Assembly: GCF_907164915.1 (NCBI RefSeq)
Contig: NC_061865.1
Span: 50,131,363 to 50,195,362 of the forward strand
Length of the DNA stretch: 64,000 nucleotides
Reading direction: 5' to 3'
Origin: Impatiens glandulifera
Taxonomy: Eukaryota; Streptophyta; Magnoliopsida; Ericales; Balsaminaceae
This document shows, piece by piece, positions 11,802 to 23,911 of this stretch (the first letter of the stretch is position 1; every line of letters begins with the position of its first letter). A model generated the notes under the pieces. It was given only the letters and a program-made list of their open reading frames with translations, searched no databases and was not told the DNA's origin. Made by a program: the position numbers and the translations under genes.

Positions 11802-12115
11802 ATACTTATAAGGAAATAATTAAATAGATTTGAAATTAATTTAATTATAGAAATATAATTTTTGAATAATATAAAAATATAATTATACTGAAATATTATT
11901 CAATATATAAAAATTAATATATTTTTTAGGTATCAAAGGTATAATACTACCGAAAATAAGGTATACCGAAATTAAGGTAAGGTAAATGAATGAATTTTTT
12001 GTATACCAAAATCAAGGTAAGGTAAATGTATGCATTTTTTGCATACCGAAATTTTAGGTAAAGTATAAGATATGGATAAAATATTAAGGTATACCGTACC
12101 ACCGACCCAACTCTA
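11544..12115. mobile_element. hAT MITE with perfect 8-bp target duplication
   Basis: The element begins TAGGGGTGAGG and ends CCCAACTCTA. It is flanked by identical 8-mers, GTAAATGT, at 11536-11543 and 12116-12123. The interior is made of repeated GGTATACCG/CGGTATACC-type words in both orientations and an AT microsatellite near 11747-11802. It has no coding sequence. The target-site length, TAGGGGTG terminus and internal palindromic words identify a non-autonomous hAT element. Confidence 0.8.
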
Positions 12116-12975
12116 GTAAATGTTATACTATTCAATTAAAAATTCTTTATAACTATTTAAAATTTTGGATTTTAAGGAAAACTTAAATTCTTATTATTTC
12201 AATATTTTACTAGTTTATAAATTATTTTAATTTTTTAAATAAATAAAAAATTATTTTTTTTTCAATATACATATCATATAAAAATTTAATCAAATAATTT
12301 TTATATAAATTATTTTAATTTTATAAATAAATAATTAAAAATATTATTCTTTCAATATATCATATAAAAATATAATCAAATAATTTTTATATAATAAATT
12401 CTACAGAATATATATTAAATCGTGTCACAATATATTAAATTTTAAAAAAAATATTTAACCGATTAAAGTATGTTAATTAGGTTAAAATTATATTAAGTGG
12501 ATCAAAATATGTTACATAAATTAATAGTTAAAACATTTTAAATGAATAAAAACTTGTTTACAAGAGTACAAACATACTAAATTGGTCAATTATGTTAGAT
12601 GAGTAAAGTTTAAATTTGGATGCAGCGGATGAAACCAGACACGACCATTTGGGTTGGATACCAAAAACCCGAGAATTTGACATCCCTACTTACCAAGAAT
12701 TTGACATCCCTACTTATACTACTGTAGATGAGTAGGTCGTATCGCCATTTTTTATGAATCAAACTAGGCTCTAATAGATCAATTTTCAATAAATGAGGAC
12801 TATACCGGGGCAATGAAAACCATAACATGGTCCATGATTTTGAAACTAATACAACTGCAAAGTTTAGAGTGTCATGAAATGACATACATTACATTCGATA
12901 AAGGAAACTAGATTAACATATTACATGTTGGACGAAAGAAAGATAGTTTACTTCATGAATCTAACAACAGCCAAC
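12116..12975. other. AT-rich intergenic DNA and likely 3' UTR of the EF-hand gene
   Basis: No gene is seen. A short direct repeat, GAATTTGACATCCCTACTTA, occurs twice at about 12672 and 12699. The 12890-12975 part is probably transcribed as the 3' end of the downstream minus-strand gene. Confidence 0.4.
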
Positions 12976-15131
12976 TTAATCAACTGGAACCTCAACTTCC
13001 ATCTTCATATTTGAGTTGCCAAGAATCTACGTGATTGAATGTGGGCTGGAGTTAGTTTCAATAACATTGAAATCAACCAAATGAAATATTCACATCTTCT
13101 TTTGGTTAACATCTAACAATATACCCCACTTGAAAACACTTATTGATAAAGACAAGTTTGGAAACTAAATTTAGTAAAGCCAACAAGATGTTCATGAAGC
13201 GGGCCTAGATTCAGAAACAAAAACAAATGTTTCCAAATAGGGTGTCTCCAAATAGCCAAGCCAACAAGATGTTCATGAAAATTGCTAAGTCTTGAAAATC
13301 ATATGCATGACAGTAAGAATATATAACAGTTACCTTCATAAAGTCGGACAGAACAAATGATGAATCCTGGTCATATCCAGCTTCTCCAAGAACACGGGAC
13401 AGGACTACCTATAAAGAAGGTACACAGTAGTTTTTGTCTTACATGTTTTCAGTGAGAATCAAACATGTTGGCCACTTAGTTCAAGACTCTTACCAAACAA
13501 ACAAACAAAAAATTAAAACCATGTGCCTTTGTGTATTCTTTTTCCTAAACAAATATCGAGAAAAGATATCACATATACAATAATGTATACAAACAAACCC
13601 AACTTATAGAGATTGTAACATGAGATTAACTACACCTAATCAAAATAAAATCCTCATAACTAAACATCACATGCAAACAACAAGTCTTTACACATTTCAG
13701 TTTATTGGTATGAGAAAGGTTTTGATAATCTAATGAAAACCGTAGCATCCCATTAGGTAATACACAATCATGATTTCGTAAGCATACCCTATAAACCAAA
13801 TAACCAAAAAAGCAACTACATCCCTAAACTCGAAACCCAATAGATTTACGAAAAATCTCTGTAAGTATCACAGTATATCTAGCGGCGCACAAGGAGCATG
13901 GAAATAACATGTAAAGAATTGATTCCCTAGTATTTCACAAGACTAACTGGCCATAGTTAACAGTTTATATTCAATAGGAAGAATATTGTATATCTTCTCC
14001 TCCTATTCTCTGCTTACATCCTGTCTCACTGTTCCAGGAAGTAACACGAATCACGTTAGGCAATAGTGTAATAAAGCTTTCTCTTTAAAGGGTACTCTAT
14101 TCTTTTACAGAGTAGTTGCAGATACTGGGAACCGATGAACATCCAGGAACTATATGACATATGCAAAACTGTCTTCAAATAATTACCCCTCCTGTCCGTA
14201 AACAAAAGTAGGTGCATGTAAGAAAAATACAAATGAATTAAACCTCTCTCTGTTGTTTTGACATGAATTGTCCAGTCAAGTCCCCCAAAATGTCCAACAT
14301 TTCAATGAATGTGACCTTTCCATTGCCATCTGAATCATACACCTTGAATATGACTGAAATTAAGAGTAGCTTTCATGTTAATATATGAAATTTAGCCTAA
14401 ACAGAGTAAAATTAAGAATAAATCTCCATTGGCATAGAACAAGAGTCCCTCACATTCCACTTTCTGTTGCAATGTGGCACGAGAGCTAAAAGCAGATAAG
14501 AAAGCTACGAATTCCTTAAAATTCAATCCATCCAATATCCGCAACAATCTCTGCACAAAAGAAGGAAAAAGTTTAGCTTAAGAGAAAAAGTTAACCCATA
14601 ATCTTAACAAGCCAGCCGAACCTCAATAACTCTAATAGTATATTACAAATTTGGGTAAAGCTTGATTATGTGAAATCAATACAAGATCAGCTGAAACTAG
14701 AACACAATTGTCACCACTCACTAGGGCTCCCAATTAACCCAGCAACAATGATCAATGGTTGGATGGATACAGCAAAAATGAAGGCGGAAAACCAATAAAT
14801 GAATAATTTTTTATCATTAAGCAGACGAAAGAAAACCTGACAGAGTGGATTGACTGCTAATTCAGGCACGGAAAGGAACTCTTCGGCGGATATGAAGCCA
14901 CCCCCATTGCGATCGATCTGACAGAATCTCTTATAGAGAGAAACTATCTCCTGCTGAGAAACTTCATCAAAGAAGGTAAACAATGGTTAAGAACCATATA
15001 GGTGAAATGAAGATCAGGATACGGACGGATCATACATGAATGCATTCAGATGATTACTTACAGGAATGATTGCAGTGCTCCTGAACCTCTTCGATATCGT
15101 ACTGAGTGAGCATCGATGATGAATTTCCCAT
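12976..15131 (-). CDS. Calcineurin-B-like EF-hand protein (175 aa, six exons)
   Basis: The exons are 15131-15062, 14961-14837, 14550-14454, 14353-14244, 13408-13334 and 13026-12976. All have GT-AG junctions in phase and give exactly 175 codons plus stop. The N-terminus MGNSSS offers Gly2 for myristoylation. One EF-hand loop starts at D40 (DRNGGGFISAEE). A textbook loop sits at 104-115 (DSDGNGKVTFIE). The C-terminus is KMEVEVPVD. Length and order match the plant calcineurin subunit B-like EF-hand family (the At3g18430 type), which is shorter than the CBL calcium sensors. It should bind Ca2+ and act as a regulatory or sensor subunit; its partner is unknown. The EF1 loop has Gly at position 5, so that site may bind weakly. 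No defect is seen. Confidence 0.9.
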
Positions 15132-15992
15132 TGGGAGTATGAAATTGGCTTGAATAGAATAGATCGAGAGGAAAAACCCTACCTTTTTTGGTTCCGTGAT
15201 ATCAGTGATCTTCCGATTACTACGAAGTTCTGTAATTCTGTTCTATAGAAGTCTAAAGCAAGTTCAATAATATCAAGACTGTAAATTTAAGACTCAACTT
15301 GTTTTTTTTTATCAAACATGACCTAGATTCATTTCAGAAAAAAAAAACAAATTTAATACAATTAAAATTATGAATTATTTAAGATTAAACTGAATATATA
15401 TTTATTCGAATATTTTTCTCGACTTCAATGACCTCTTATGATTTATTGAAATAATTTACATAACAAAATTACTTTTAATAATATTAACAATATGGTCTTA
15501 AATTGGTAATAAAAAAAATCAAAAACTTTAATAATACACTTATTTTAAGGAAAGAAAATAGAAAAAATAAACGATACACTCATATGAGAATACAACGAAC
15601 AACTTATATTTGGAATATAAAAAAATAAAATAATGAATTATAAAATTTGTGGTAGATTTTCGATAGTAATTTACACAATATCCTTTAATTATATAATCTT
15701 GTTTGACGAAGTATCAATAATCAAGGTGATAACAAAAATGCAACCATATACTATATAGTTTAATAACATTAAATTTTAGTTATATCATTAAATATATATT
15801 TAAAATAAAAACAAAAGAATAAATGTAAAAATAATATATAATATATATATATACTTAAAATAAAAAGAAGTAGAACGACACCTTACAACATTAATGATTC
15901 CCTTGTCTTAAGCCAACTTTTACTTGAACTAGCATGTATTATGTGCATTTGCACGAGTAATAATATAAAAAATCGTGAAAAAAATATTACGG
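15132..15992. other. AT-rich intergenic DNA
   Basis: The region carries the promoter of the EF-hand gene next to 15132. Beyond about 15300 it is low-complexity AT DNA without genes or clear repeats. Confidence 0.5.
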
Positions 15993-16430
15993 TAAAATTT
16001 TTATGGGCGGGTCAACACATAATCCGACCTAAGTATCTATTTATTCTCACATATATCCAAATTAACCACAGCTCTCGACCCGGCAATCCGGACACTTAAA
16101 AAATTAAGCATCATTATATATATATATAGATTAGTTAGTTAAAAAATTAAACTTATATTGTTAAAATGTCACGCGTTTATCAAATTTTGGGTTGAATTTA
16201 TAATATAAAGTGTTATTAGCTTAGTTGGTTAAAATGTTGTACTTGTTTTGTTATGTTGCAAGTTCGAACCATACCTATAAAATTTTTTATTTTATTTTTA
16301 ACCGTTTTAAGTTTATGGGCGGGTCAACCCACAATCCGACCCAAGTATCCATTTACTCTTACATATATTCAAATTAACCACAGCTCTCGACCCGGCAATC
16401 CGGACACTTTAAAAATTAAGCATCATATTA
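15993..16430 (+). repeat. SINE-like element between ~117-bp direct repeats
   Basis: A stretch beginning TTTATGGGCGGGTCAAC and running through CTCGACCCGGCAATCCGGAC to TTAAGCATCAT occurs twice, at about 15998-16113 and 16313-16430. Between the copies lie a tRNA-type A box (TTAGCTTAGTTGG, 16216-16228) and a B box (GCAAGTTCGAACCA, 16259-16271) at a normal pol III spacing. This fits a tRNA-derived SINE, possibly two tandem copies with the first one decayed. No intact tRNA cloverleaf is present. Confidence 0.5.
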
Positions 16431-16639
16431 TATATATATATATATATATATTACCTTGGTTAACAAATAATAATATATAAATCTTTCATTCTTACTTAAA
16501 ACGTTTTAAGTCGAAATAAAAATCATTACAAGATAAATCTATGTTTAAATAAAATACATACTTATTATATTTATATATTAAAAACTGATTTCCAAATGTA
16601 TCTGGTCCAACTACACTTCTTTATACAAGATTATACAAT

Positions 16640-17060
16640 ATTAGAAAAATCATTTAAAAAATAAAATAGGTTTTTCGAAGATAAACAAAGCAATTTTTTG
16701 TTTTTAGAAGATAAACAAAACAATTGAAAATCACAAACCGTATTAAGAAAAAACCATTTTCTAAGAAAAAACCATTTTCTAAAAAAAAAAGTTTTTAAAA
16801 TATAAACAAAACAATTGAAAATCACAAAATTCCAAACTCACACCATATTAAGAGAAACCATTTTCTAAAAAAAATGGTTTTTAGAAGATAAACAAAACGA
16901 TTGTTTACAAAATTCCAATTTCAAACAATATTAAGAAAAAACCATTTTTCTAAAAAAACAAATTTTAGAAGATAAACAAAACAATTAAAAATAAAAAAAT
17001 TCCAACTTCACACCACATTAAGAAAAACCATTTTGGGAAAATAGGTTTTTAGACCCAAAA
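16640..17060 (+). repeat. Degenerate ~95-bp tandem repeat
   Basis: The phrase AGAAGATAAACAAAACAATT, then AAATCACAAAATTCCAA, then ATTAAGAAAAACCATTTT recurs four to five times with indels. A last partial copy follows at about 17455-17500. It is AT-rich and non-coding. Confidence 0.55.
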
Positions 17061-17534
17061 AAAAAAATAATAATAATAATAAAAAAAATAAAATAAAAAT
17101 AAATAAATAACATGCAACAAGTAAAAATCACAAAATATTAACTCGTGGTTCACGTCTTTCGAAGAACTATCGCCTCTGGCGAATCCCAAGTAAGATACGT
17201 GGGAATCCTAGGTCACAATGGGGCTTAGAACCATATTGATCGGCAGTAATGCGAAAACAAAAGAAAAAGAAAAAAGAGATATCATTTATCTGTAAATTTC
17301 TTTTTACATGTAGGTTTTTTTACAGTGCTAAATAGTCTCTCTATTCACTTAAAGATAAATCCTTTACTACAATTACTATATGACATGCATGTCTCTTTAT
17401 AGGATAACTACGTCCTTTCACAACACAATAAAGAAAACCATTTTAAAAATGAAAATATGTTTAAAAAGATAAACACAACAACAAACAACAATTAAAAATC
17501 ACAAAAACACATAATTAACTTAAATTTTCTTTAA
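17061..17534. other. Intergenic DNA downstream of BAHD copy A
   Basis: There is a poly(A)-rich run, then a less AT-rich piece at about 17140-17250 (CTATCGCCTCTGGCGAATCC) that I do not recognise. No gene is seen. Confidence 0.4.
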
Positions 17535-19222
17535 CTAATTTAAAATATCTTCATAGAAGAAGGTCTCGAAGTCTTGAATATGAGTCACCTGCAGCCGCAG
17601 TGCGATGACAACCGAACCAGAGCAAGATCTATCCAAGAGAATAAAAGACTTGCCGTCATACCCAACCGCACCCGGCCCAAAGTGGTCTTCTTCTCCCCAC
17701 CCAAAATCTGTCCCTCCTTGCAAATTTGGAAGGGTCATCCAGCTCGTAATGCTCATGTTTGGATTCCCATAGAAAGTTCCTTCTTTGCTCCCAACCACAT
17801 GTAAATACCTCCATTCCGACAAATCCTCTTGCTTCTTAAGGAAAACCGCCGACCCTTTCACGTACCCATCCATTACCTTCTCCGTAGCCGCCTTTATCTT
17901 GCCTGCGGCATAGGACAACGGCATAGAAACAAGCTCACCGGCGGTCGAGGAGGCGATGACGGGCAAAATCGCATTCCCAAAGTAAAACTTTGGAACAGAA
18001 GGTTTTACCTTGTTTCGAAAATTCACCATCACTTTCAAAGCCGTTTCTTGAGTCTCCATGTGCTTTCGTGCCTTGCATGCGGTTCTCCACATGTGACCCG
18101 CCACTACTTGGAACCTGTGATTAAACATAACCACATCATTATCTATTTATAGGATAATATATTAAAATCTTATATCAAACCTGGTGAAGCCACGGTCGAG
18201 ATCTCCAGGGCGTTTGTTTTCCTCATTAGCTTTACTCCTTAGCTTCTCTATTTGCTCTTTGCTCAGCTTCAGCATCAACACATCAGTCTCCTTCGTCCTC
18301 TCCTCTATGTCATTCAAACTCCCGATCATTAACGGCGGCTGCTTATAATCCGAAGCATCGAAATCAGCTGGCAGAAGATCCTCCTGTTCATACCCCAACA
18401 CTGTCCGGTCCAGAAACGGCGGGTATTCTGGTCCCTCGCCTCGGGCAATCCTAACCCATTCCGAGATGAAATGGAGAGCCGACTGCCCGTCAGCTAGAAT
18501 ATGGGAAAGCCCGAGGCCAAGGCTGACGCCACCACAACTGAATTTCGTCAACTGTATCAAAACCAGGGGTAGATCCCAGGGGCGGAGCCAGGATGAAAAA
18601 TTACCTGGGGCTGATTCCAACTTGCATCTCAGATTTAACTTTTCTATGCTCCGTTTTTTTCAATAAAATTTCCACGATTATTAGAAGATGGAGACTCGTC
18701 ATGCCCTCTCAATGTACACGCTTGCAAAGTGAGCCACCGAGTACTTTCAATAGTTGTTGTAAGCCGTAATTTGTTATTTTGTTTTTAATATGAAGACTGT
18801 GCATTCAGTACTTTGTCAATATGACAAGGATATTCATTAGATTATCAAGATATTCAATTGCCCTATTATGTGGTGAAATATTACATCCTATATGCATAAC
18901 AAAAGAGCATCTATCCCATCATTAACTCGCTTTCAATATTTGAATCCATCTATTGTAAATGTAGGTTTTGGGGTTGCTTATGTTCAAACAAGAAACATGG
19001 GAAACAAAAAGCAGCATCTTTCAAAGTAGAATATTCTAACCAAGTAAATTTCTTAAACCAATGACTTTGGAACCGTCGATGTTGGATCTACCAGGGGCGG
19101 TAAAAGTAGATGGTTGGGGCGTGAGTTATTGGGTTGATCTGATCGATGTCGGAAACGTACATTATCATCGACGGCGTTTCCTCCGCCGGTTTCACTACGT
19201 GGGTTTCTTTCACAGTCACCAT
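17535..19222 (-). pseudogene. BAHD acyltransferase copy A, broken by a rearrangement
   Basis: Three parts of the shared 3-exon BAHD plan remain. The ATG at 19222 starts about 42 codons of exon 1 (MVTVKETHVVKPAEETPS...). Exon 2 runs from about 18568 to 18181 and includes the LSHILADG catalytic motif. Exon 3 is intact at 18114-17535 with the DFGWG motif. The rest of exon 1, intron 1 and the first bases of exon 2 are replaced by about 0.5 kb of unrelated DNA that starts with a hAT terminus (18577). No reading frame can cross it, so the gene is dead. Exon 2 and 3 frames are otherwise open, which suggests the break is not ancient. Confidence 0.85.
18577..19095. mobile_element. hAT (Tip100-type) terminus and filler DNA inside BAHD copy A
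   Basis: It begins CAGGGGCGGAGCCAGG, a terminus of the Tip100 group of hAT elements. The far side (about 19080-19098) reads GGATCTACCAGGGGCGG and is not a proper inverted terminus. The word GGTAGATCC at 18568-18576 reappears inverted as GGATCTACC at 19085-19093. Insertion followed by deletion or inversion of one end is the simplest reading. No ORF of note is inside. Confidence 0.5.
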
Positions 19223-19262
19223 TGGAGAGCAAGCTAGCTAGATTGGAGGAATGGAAAAGCAA

Positions 19263-20091
19263 GGGCGGAGCGTATAACCCTGGTTGACCCTTCTAATTTT
19301 TACTATATAATACAAAAATAGGTATTAAAGTTTATATATTGTATTATATAATAATAAAACATTATTACCACTAATCCATGATCTATCCACCAGGTAGAAG
19401 ATTATAACTTATTTCTAATTAAAAAATATTCATACGTTGACCTTAACTGTCACTTCCCAAACTCAAATTCATACGTTGGAGTGCGGTGACCGCATGTTAT
19501 ATATTTAATTTTGATAATAACATGTTTGATTTTTGTTTTAAATTACACTTTTATGCTTTTTGAAAAAATGTTTTTTTTTGGTCTTGTAAATGTATTTTTT
19601 TAGAGGGAAACTTTAAGTTCTTAGGAAGAGCCCGTACGAGGTTTGGGGAGCCGAGTCCCAAGAGTAAAAGGTAATCTTATAGTCTATTACATTCTAGTTA
19701 AAAAAGGTGTTCATACACAAAATGTGAAAGCAATGGGACTTAGTTTTATGAAGCCTTATAGAACAGTAATAATTCTAGCTCAAAACACATAATATAGAAT
19801 GCACAAAATGTGAAAGCAACGGGACTTGATTTTATGAAGCCTTATAGAACAGTAATAATTCTAGCTCAAAACACATAATATAGAATACACATAATATAGA
19901 ATGTAAATGCCTTCGATATCCTTCATCAATAATACCTCTCTCTATATATATAACTCTCTCAATATACACCTAGACAATAATCTCTCTATATATACATGGA
20001 CGTACCCACATTAGGGTTTAGGTGGACTTAAGCCTTTATTCTTTTTTATATATCCTAATTCTAGAATATCTATAAAATTAATTATCTTTCT
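19263..20091. other. Intergenic DNA with hAT-terminus-like word and tandem duplication
   Basis: AGGGCGGAGCG at about 19262 resembles a second hAT-type terminus directly upstream of the BAHD copy A start. The rest is AT-rich and holds the 86-bp duplication listed separately. No gene is seen. Confidence 0.45.
19716..19903 (+). repeat. 86-bp tandem duplication
   Basis: Two near-identical copies (19716-19801 and 19802-19887), each starting CACAAAATGTGAAAGCAA, are followed by a partial third (CACATAATATAGAATG). They differ at only a few positions, so the event is recent. It is non-coding. Confidence 0.8.
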
Positions 20092-20287
20092 TGTTAAAAT
20101 AATGGGTTAATATTGTATAGTATTTATATATTTAAGATGTTATGTATTAAGGCCCATATATATTAATGTCCAAATACATTAGATTTTATGCATTTTATCT
20201 CTATATATAATCTCCATCTATTGGAGAGGCTGTAATTATGGAAAACCCTATTATTGAATCATTTCATTCGTAACATGGTATTAGAGC
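20092..20287 (+). repeat. 5' LTR (20092-20275) and primer-binding site
   Basis: The 184-bp LTR begins TGTTA and ends TAACA. It is followed at once by TGGTATTAGAGC, which complements the 3' end of initiator Met-tRNA as in most plant copia elements. No matching 3' LTR is seen in the window. Confidence 0.75.
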
Positions 20288-20379
20288 TATGGAATTAGGG
20301 TTAGGGTTTCTTTTCCGTTTTCCCTTCCTCTCTAATTACTATTGGGTTTGTTCTTGATGATTGCTTGCATTTATTCTCT

Positions 20380-21300
20380 ATGTCGGAAGAAGGTAAACCT
20401 AGTTCCAAAGATAGTGACGGTGGTGCTAGTCGGGGATATCATTTAAACTCGTCCCTTGTTCTTAGCCTCGTGAAATTGGATGGGCCGAACTATCTTGCAT
20501 GGTCGCAAACTTGTTTACTTTCGATTCAAGCCAATAGAATGCATAAATTCATTAATGGGAAGTCTAAGAAACTCAATGATGATGATTCAAGATTGGATGA
20601 TTGGGAATCGGACAATGCCATGGTGAAAACGTGGCTCTTTAATTCTATGGAACCAAATATTTGGAAGAGCTATCTATTTCTTTCCACTACTCAAGAAATT
20701 TGAAGCTTGATAGCTAAGACGTACTCCCATTCTAGAAATTGTTCGAAGGTTTATGAGATTCGAAAGAGAGTTCAGGAGACAATATAGGGTAACAAGACAC
20801 TAGCAGAGTACTACTCTGAGTTGACTGGGTTATGGACGAAGCTAGATCATTATCGCATCTTTAGAGCAGAATGTACGAAAGATGCAGAAGCCTATCAAAG
20901 GATTGTAGAAGAAGATCGTCTGTTTGACTTCCTAGCTGGGCTAGATATCTACTATGATCCCATTAAGGTAGAATTGATCGGGAAAGTTCTACTCCATGAT
21001 GTTTCTACTGCCCATGCTCGTTTTCAGGGGGAGGAGACTCGACGACATATTATGGTTCCTCAATCGGAACACTCTGATCGTTCTACTCTTGTTGCTACCC
21101 ATGTTCCTGTTAATGCCCCGTTAGTAGCACCTCCCTTTGTTGATGTGAGTCCACCTCTGTGTGATCACTGCCAGAAGATGGGACATACTCGTGATATGTG
21201 TTTTCTCCTACATCCTCACCTTCGTGGCCATGGTTGCGGCCGAGGTCGTGACTCTAGAGGACATCGTCAGTATAATGCTCACCTTTTAGTGGAGACATAA
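20380..21300 (+). pseudogene. copia gag with zinc knuckle, interrupted
   Basis: The frame starts MSEEGKPS. It shows the copia gag signature (LDGPNYLAWSQ) and, near the end, a CX2CX4HX4C knuckle (CDHCQKMGHTRDMC). In-frame stops at 20701 and about 20786 split it. It would encode the particle protein of the retrotransposon. Confidence 0.8.
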
Positions 21301-21309
21301 ATTTCTGGT

Positions 21310-22700
21310 ATGGATACTCCTCCACCTATAACGGAGGTTCCTTTGACAGTTTCGGAGACGAGTGCTCTTCGCAACTTGCTAGCCAACTCTTATGCTTATT
21401 CCACATCCTCTCATCTTGCCCATTCCGGTATGGCTTCTTCCTTAACAACCTCACAGTCTTCTTCTAATTCTTGGATCATCGATTTAGGAGCCTCTGATCA
21501 TATGACAAATTCTTCTAGCTTGTTTAGCTCTTATTTATCTCAAAAGAATACAGTTCGGGTTGCGAATGTATCCCTTATACCTATTCTAGGAAAATGGTCT
21601 ATTCAGCTTTCTTCTAAGTTACCTTTGAACTCTGTCTTACATGTTCCATCATTCACTTCAAATTTGTTATCTGTTAAACGTATTACAGAGTCTCTAAATT
21701 GCTCGGTAACATTCTTCCCATCTCACTATGTTTTTCAGGACATAATAACCGGTCAGACGATTGGTGGGGGTAAAGTTTGCAATGACTTATATGTCTTAGA
21801 GGATGTGCCTACTTCTTCACCGATGGTCCACCAAGTATCAACTAACTCTCCGTTAGAGTTTTTGCATTCATAGCATAGACGTTGTGGTCATCCCTCATTT
21901 GGTGTATTAGAACATCTTTTTCATACTTTAACTAAGAAATGTAGTAGGTCTGACTTTATGTGTGAACCATGTGAACTTTCAAAATACAAACGTTCAAGTT
22001 ACCCTATTAGTAATCAAAGGAGCATGACTCCATTTTTTGTCATTCATTCTAATGTTTGGGACTCGTCTCGGGTTACTGGTCGTTCCGGTTATAGATGGTT
22101 TGTCACTTTTATTGATTGTCATACGCGTCTCACCTGGATTTACTTACTTCGTCACAAAAATGAAGTATTTGAATGCTTTAAATTATTTCATGCTATGATT
22201 CATACACAATTTCAAACTGTAATACAAATCTTACGGACCGACAATGGTACATAGTATACTAATGGGGATTTTGAGTCTTACTTATCTTCTCATGGAATTC
22301 TGCATCTTACTACACGTGTCAAAACTTCTGAACAAAATGGGATAGAAGATAGAAAATGATCATCTTTTGGAGGTTGCTAGGTCTCTTATGTTTACTATGC
22401 ATGTTCCTAGCTTCCTATGGGGAGATGCAGTTTTAACTGCATCATATTTAATTAACCGTCTTCCATCTACTGTTTTTAAGTTCAAGACTCCAACATAATT
22501 TCTCCCACATACTTCAAAACATCCTCTCCCACTTCGTGTCTTTGGATGTGTCTGTTTTGTTTATAACTCTACTCCATAGCATGGAAAGTTAGATCCCCGG
22601 GCACTAAAATATGTCTTTATCAGTTATTCTCCAACTCAGAAAGGGTACAAATACTATCATCCTCCCACTAAACGAGTGTTTGTTAGTTATGATGTCACTT
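21310..22700 (+). pseudogene. copia protease and integrase region, inactive
   Basis: The protease motif reads DLGASDHM, so the usual D-(S/T)-G triplet is lost. The integrase zinc region is present (CEPCELSK). The first catalytic Asp position of the core reads Asn (SNVWD), and the residue that should be the Glu next to the RTDNGT motif is a stop at about 22253. Several frameshifts follow up to 22700. This establishes inactivity by direct reading. Confidence 0.75.
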
Positions 22701-23195
22701 TCTGGGAGTCAACTCCTTATTACACCTCTAGCTCATGTTTACCTCTTCAGGGGCAGAGTTTAGAAAATGAAGAAATAAACATGGAGTCTTCTTCCACTCC
22801 CATCGACCCTCTTACTTTTCCAAGACAAGAGGAGAGGGAAGCACCTTCTAGTGGAGAATCATGTTTACAGGAGGAAAGGGAAGCACCTTCTAGTGGAGAA
22901 CCATGTTTGAAACCTAGTAGACTGGATGGACCGAATTTGGTGACATACTCACGCAGACAACATGAAGATGCTATATTACCCCCTAAATTGTCTTATCCGA
23001 AAGTTAGTACTACAGTTGCTCCTTCTTCCTATACAAACGGTAATCCTTCTCTTTCTGACCTTGATCTTCCACATAGCTACTAAAAAAGGTTTTAGAAAAT
23101 GTACTCATCATCCTATTTCTAACTTTGTTTCTTATGATTCTGTATCTCCTTCCTATTGTGCATTTGTTTCCACTTTGTCTTTTATTCCTATTTCT

Positions 23196-23889
23196 CAGCG
23201 TTGACATGATGCTATACTTGAACTAAAGTGGGAATGTGCTATAGGTGAAGAGATGAATGCTCTTAAGAAGAGTGACACATGGGATCTTATGACTCTTTCT
23301 GTTGGCAAAAAAACAGTTGGATGCAAATGGGTGTTCACTGTAAAATATAAGCCAGATGGGTCAGTTGAAAGGTACAAGGCAAGAATGGTTACGAAGGGGT
23401 ACACACAGACACTTGGGATTGACTATCAGGAGACGTTTGCTCCCGTCGCCAAGATGAACTCTATTCGGATCCTAATTTCTTGTGCTGTCAATCTAGGATG
23501 GAATCTTCAACAGCTTGACGTGAATAATGCCTTTTTGCATGACAACCTAGAGGAAGAAGTTTATATAGATGTCCCTCCTAGCTTCTCATCTCACATTACA
23601 GAAAGGAAAGTGTGTAAACTCAAGAAAACTTTGTATGGGCTAAAACAATCTCTTAGAGCATGGTTTGGGAGATTTCACGGTGCTATGATAAAATTTGGGT
23701 TCAAGCAGACCAACTCAGACCATACAATATTTGTTAAGAGACAAGGAGCCAAAATCACAATATTGATTGTGTATGTCGATGACATCACTGTAACAGGTGA
23801 TGATGAAGATGAGATTAACTTAATCAAACAACGGTTGGTGACCGAGTTTGAGGTCAAAGACTTGGGTTCGTTGCAGTACTTTCTAATGG
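23196..23889 (+). pseudogene. copia reverse transcriptase, truncated
   Basis: The domain is open from about 23253 and contains KWVF, YKARMVTKGYTQ, QLDVNNAFLH, LYGLKQS and the catalytic YVDD. It ends at DLGSLQYFL, where the frame runs into a 34-bp direct repeat of MULE sequence and about 38 foreign residues. The RNase H domain is missing, so no functional polymerase could be made. Confidence 0.85.
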
Positions 23890-23911
23890 AAATACAATGT
23901 GTCAAGAATTG

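Larger units (their letters stand above)
20092..23885 (+). mobile_element. Ty1/copia retrotransposon, 3'-truncated
   Basis: The order is 5' LTR, primer-binding site, gag, protease, integrase, reverse transcriptase, as in Ty1/copia. The element ends abruptly in the RT-RNase H linker at about 23885, where it is joined to MULE DNA, so the RNase H end and 3' LTR are missing here. Stops and frameshifts in gag and integrase and altered catalytic residues show it is inactive. Confidence 0.85.

Noticed and set aside
16213..16275. Functional tRNA gene
   Set aside because: A and B boxes are present, but no cloverleaf with a proper anticodon stem and acceptor stem can be formed.
17574..18152. Plus-strand open frames over BAHD exon 3, also over copies B, C and D
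   Set aside because: They are shadows of the minus-strand acyltransferase exons, whose family motifs and splice phases are clear.
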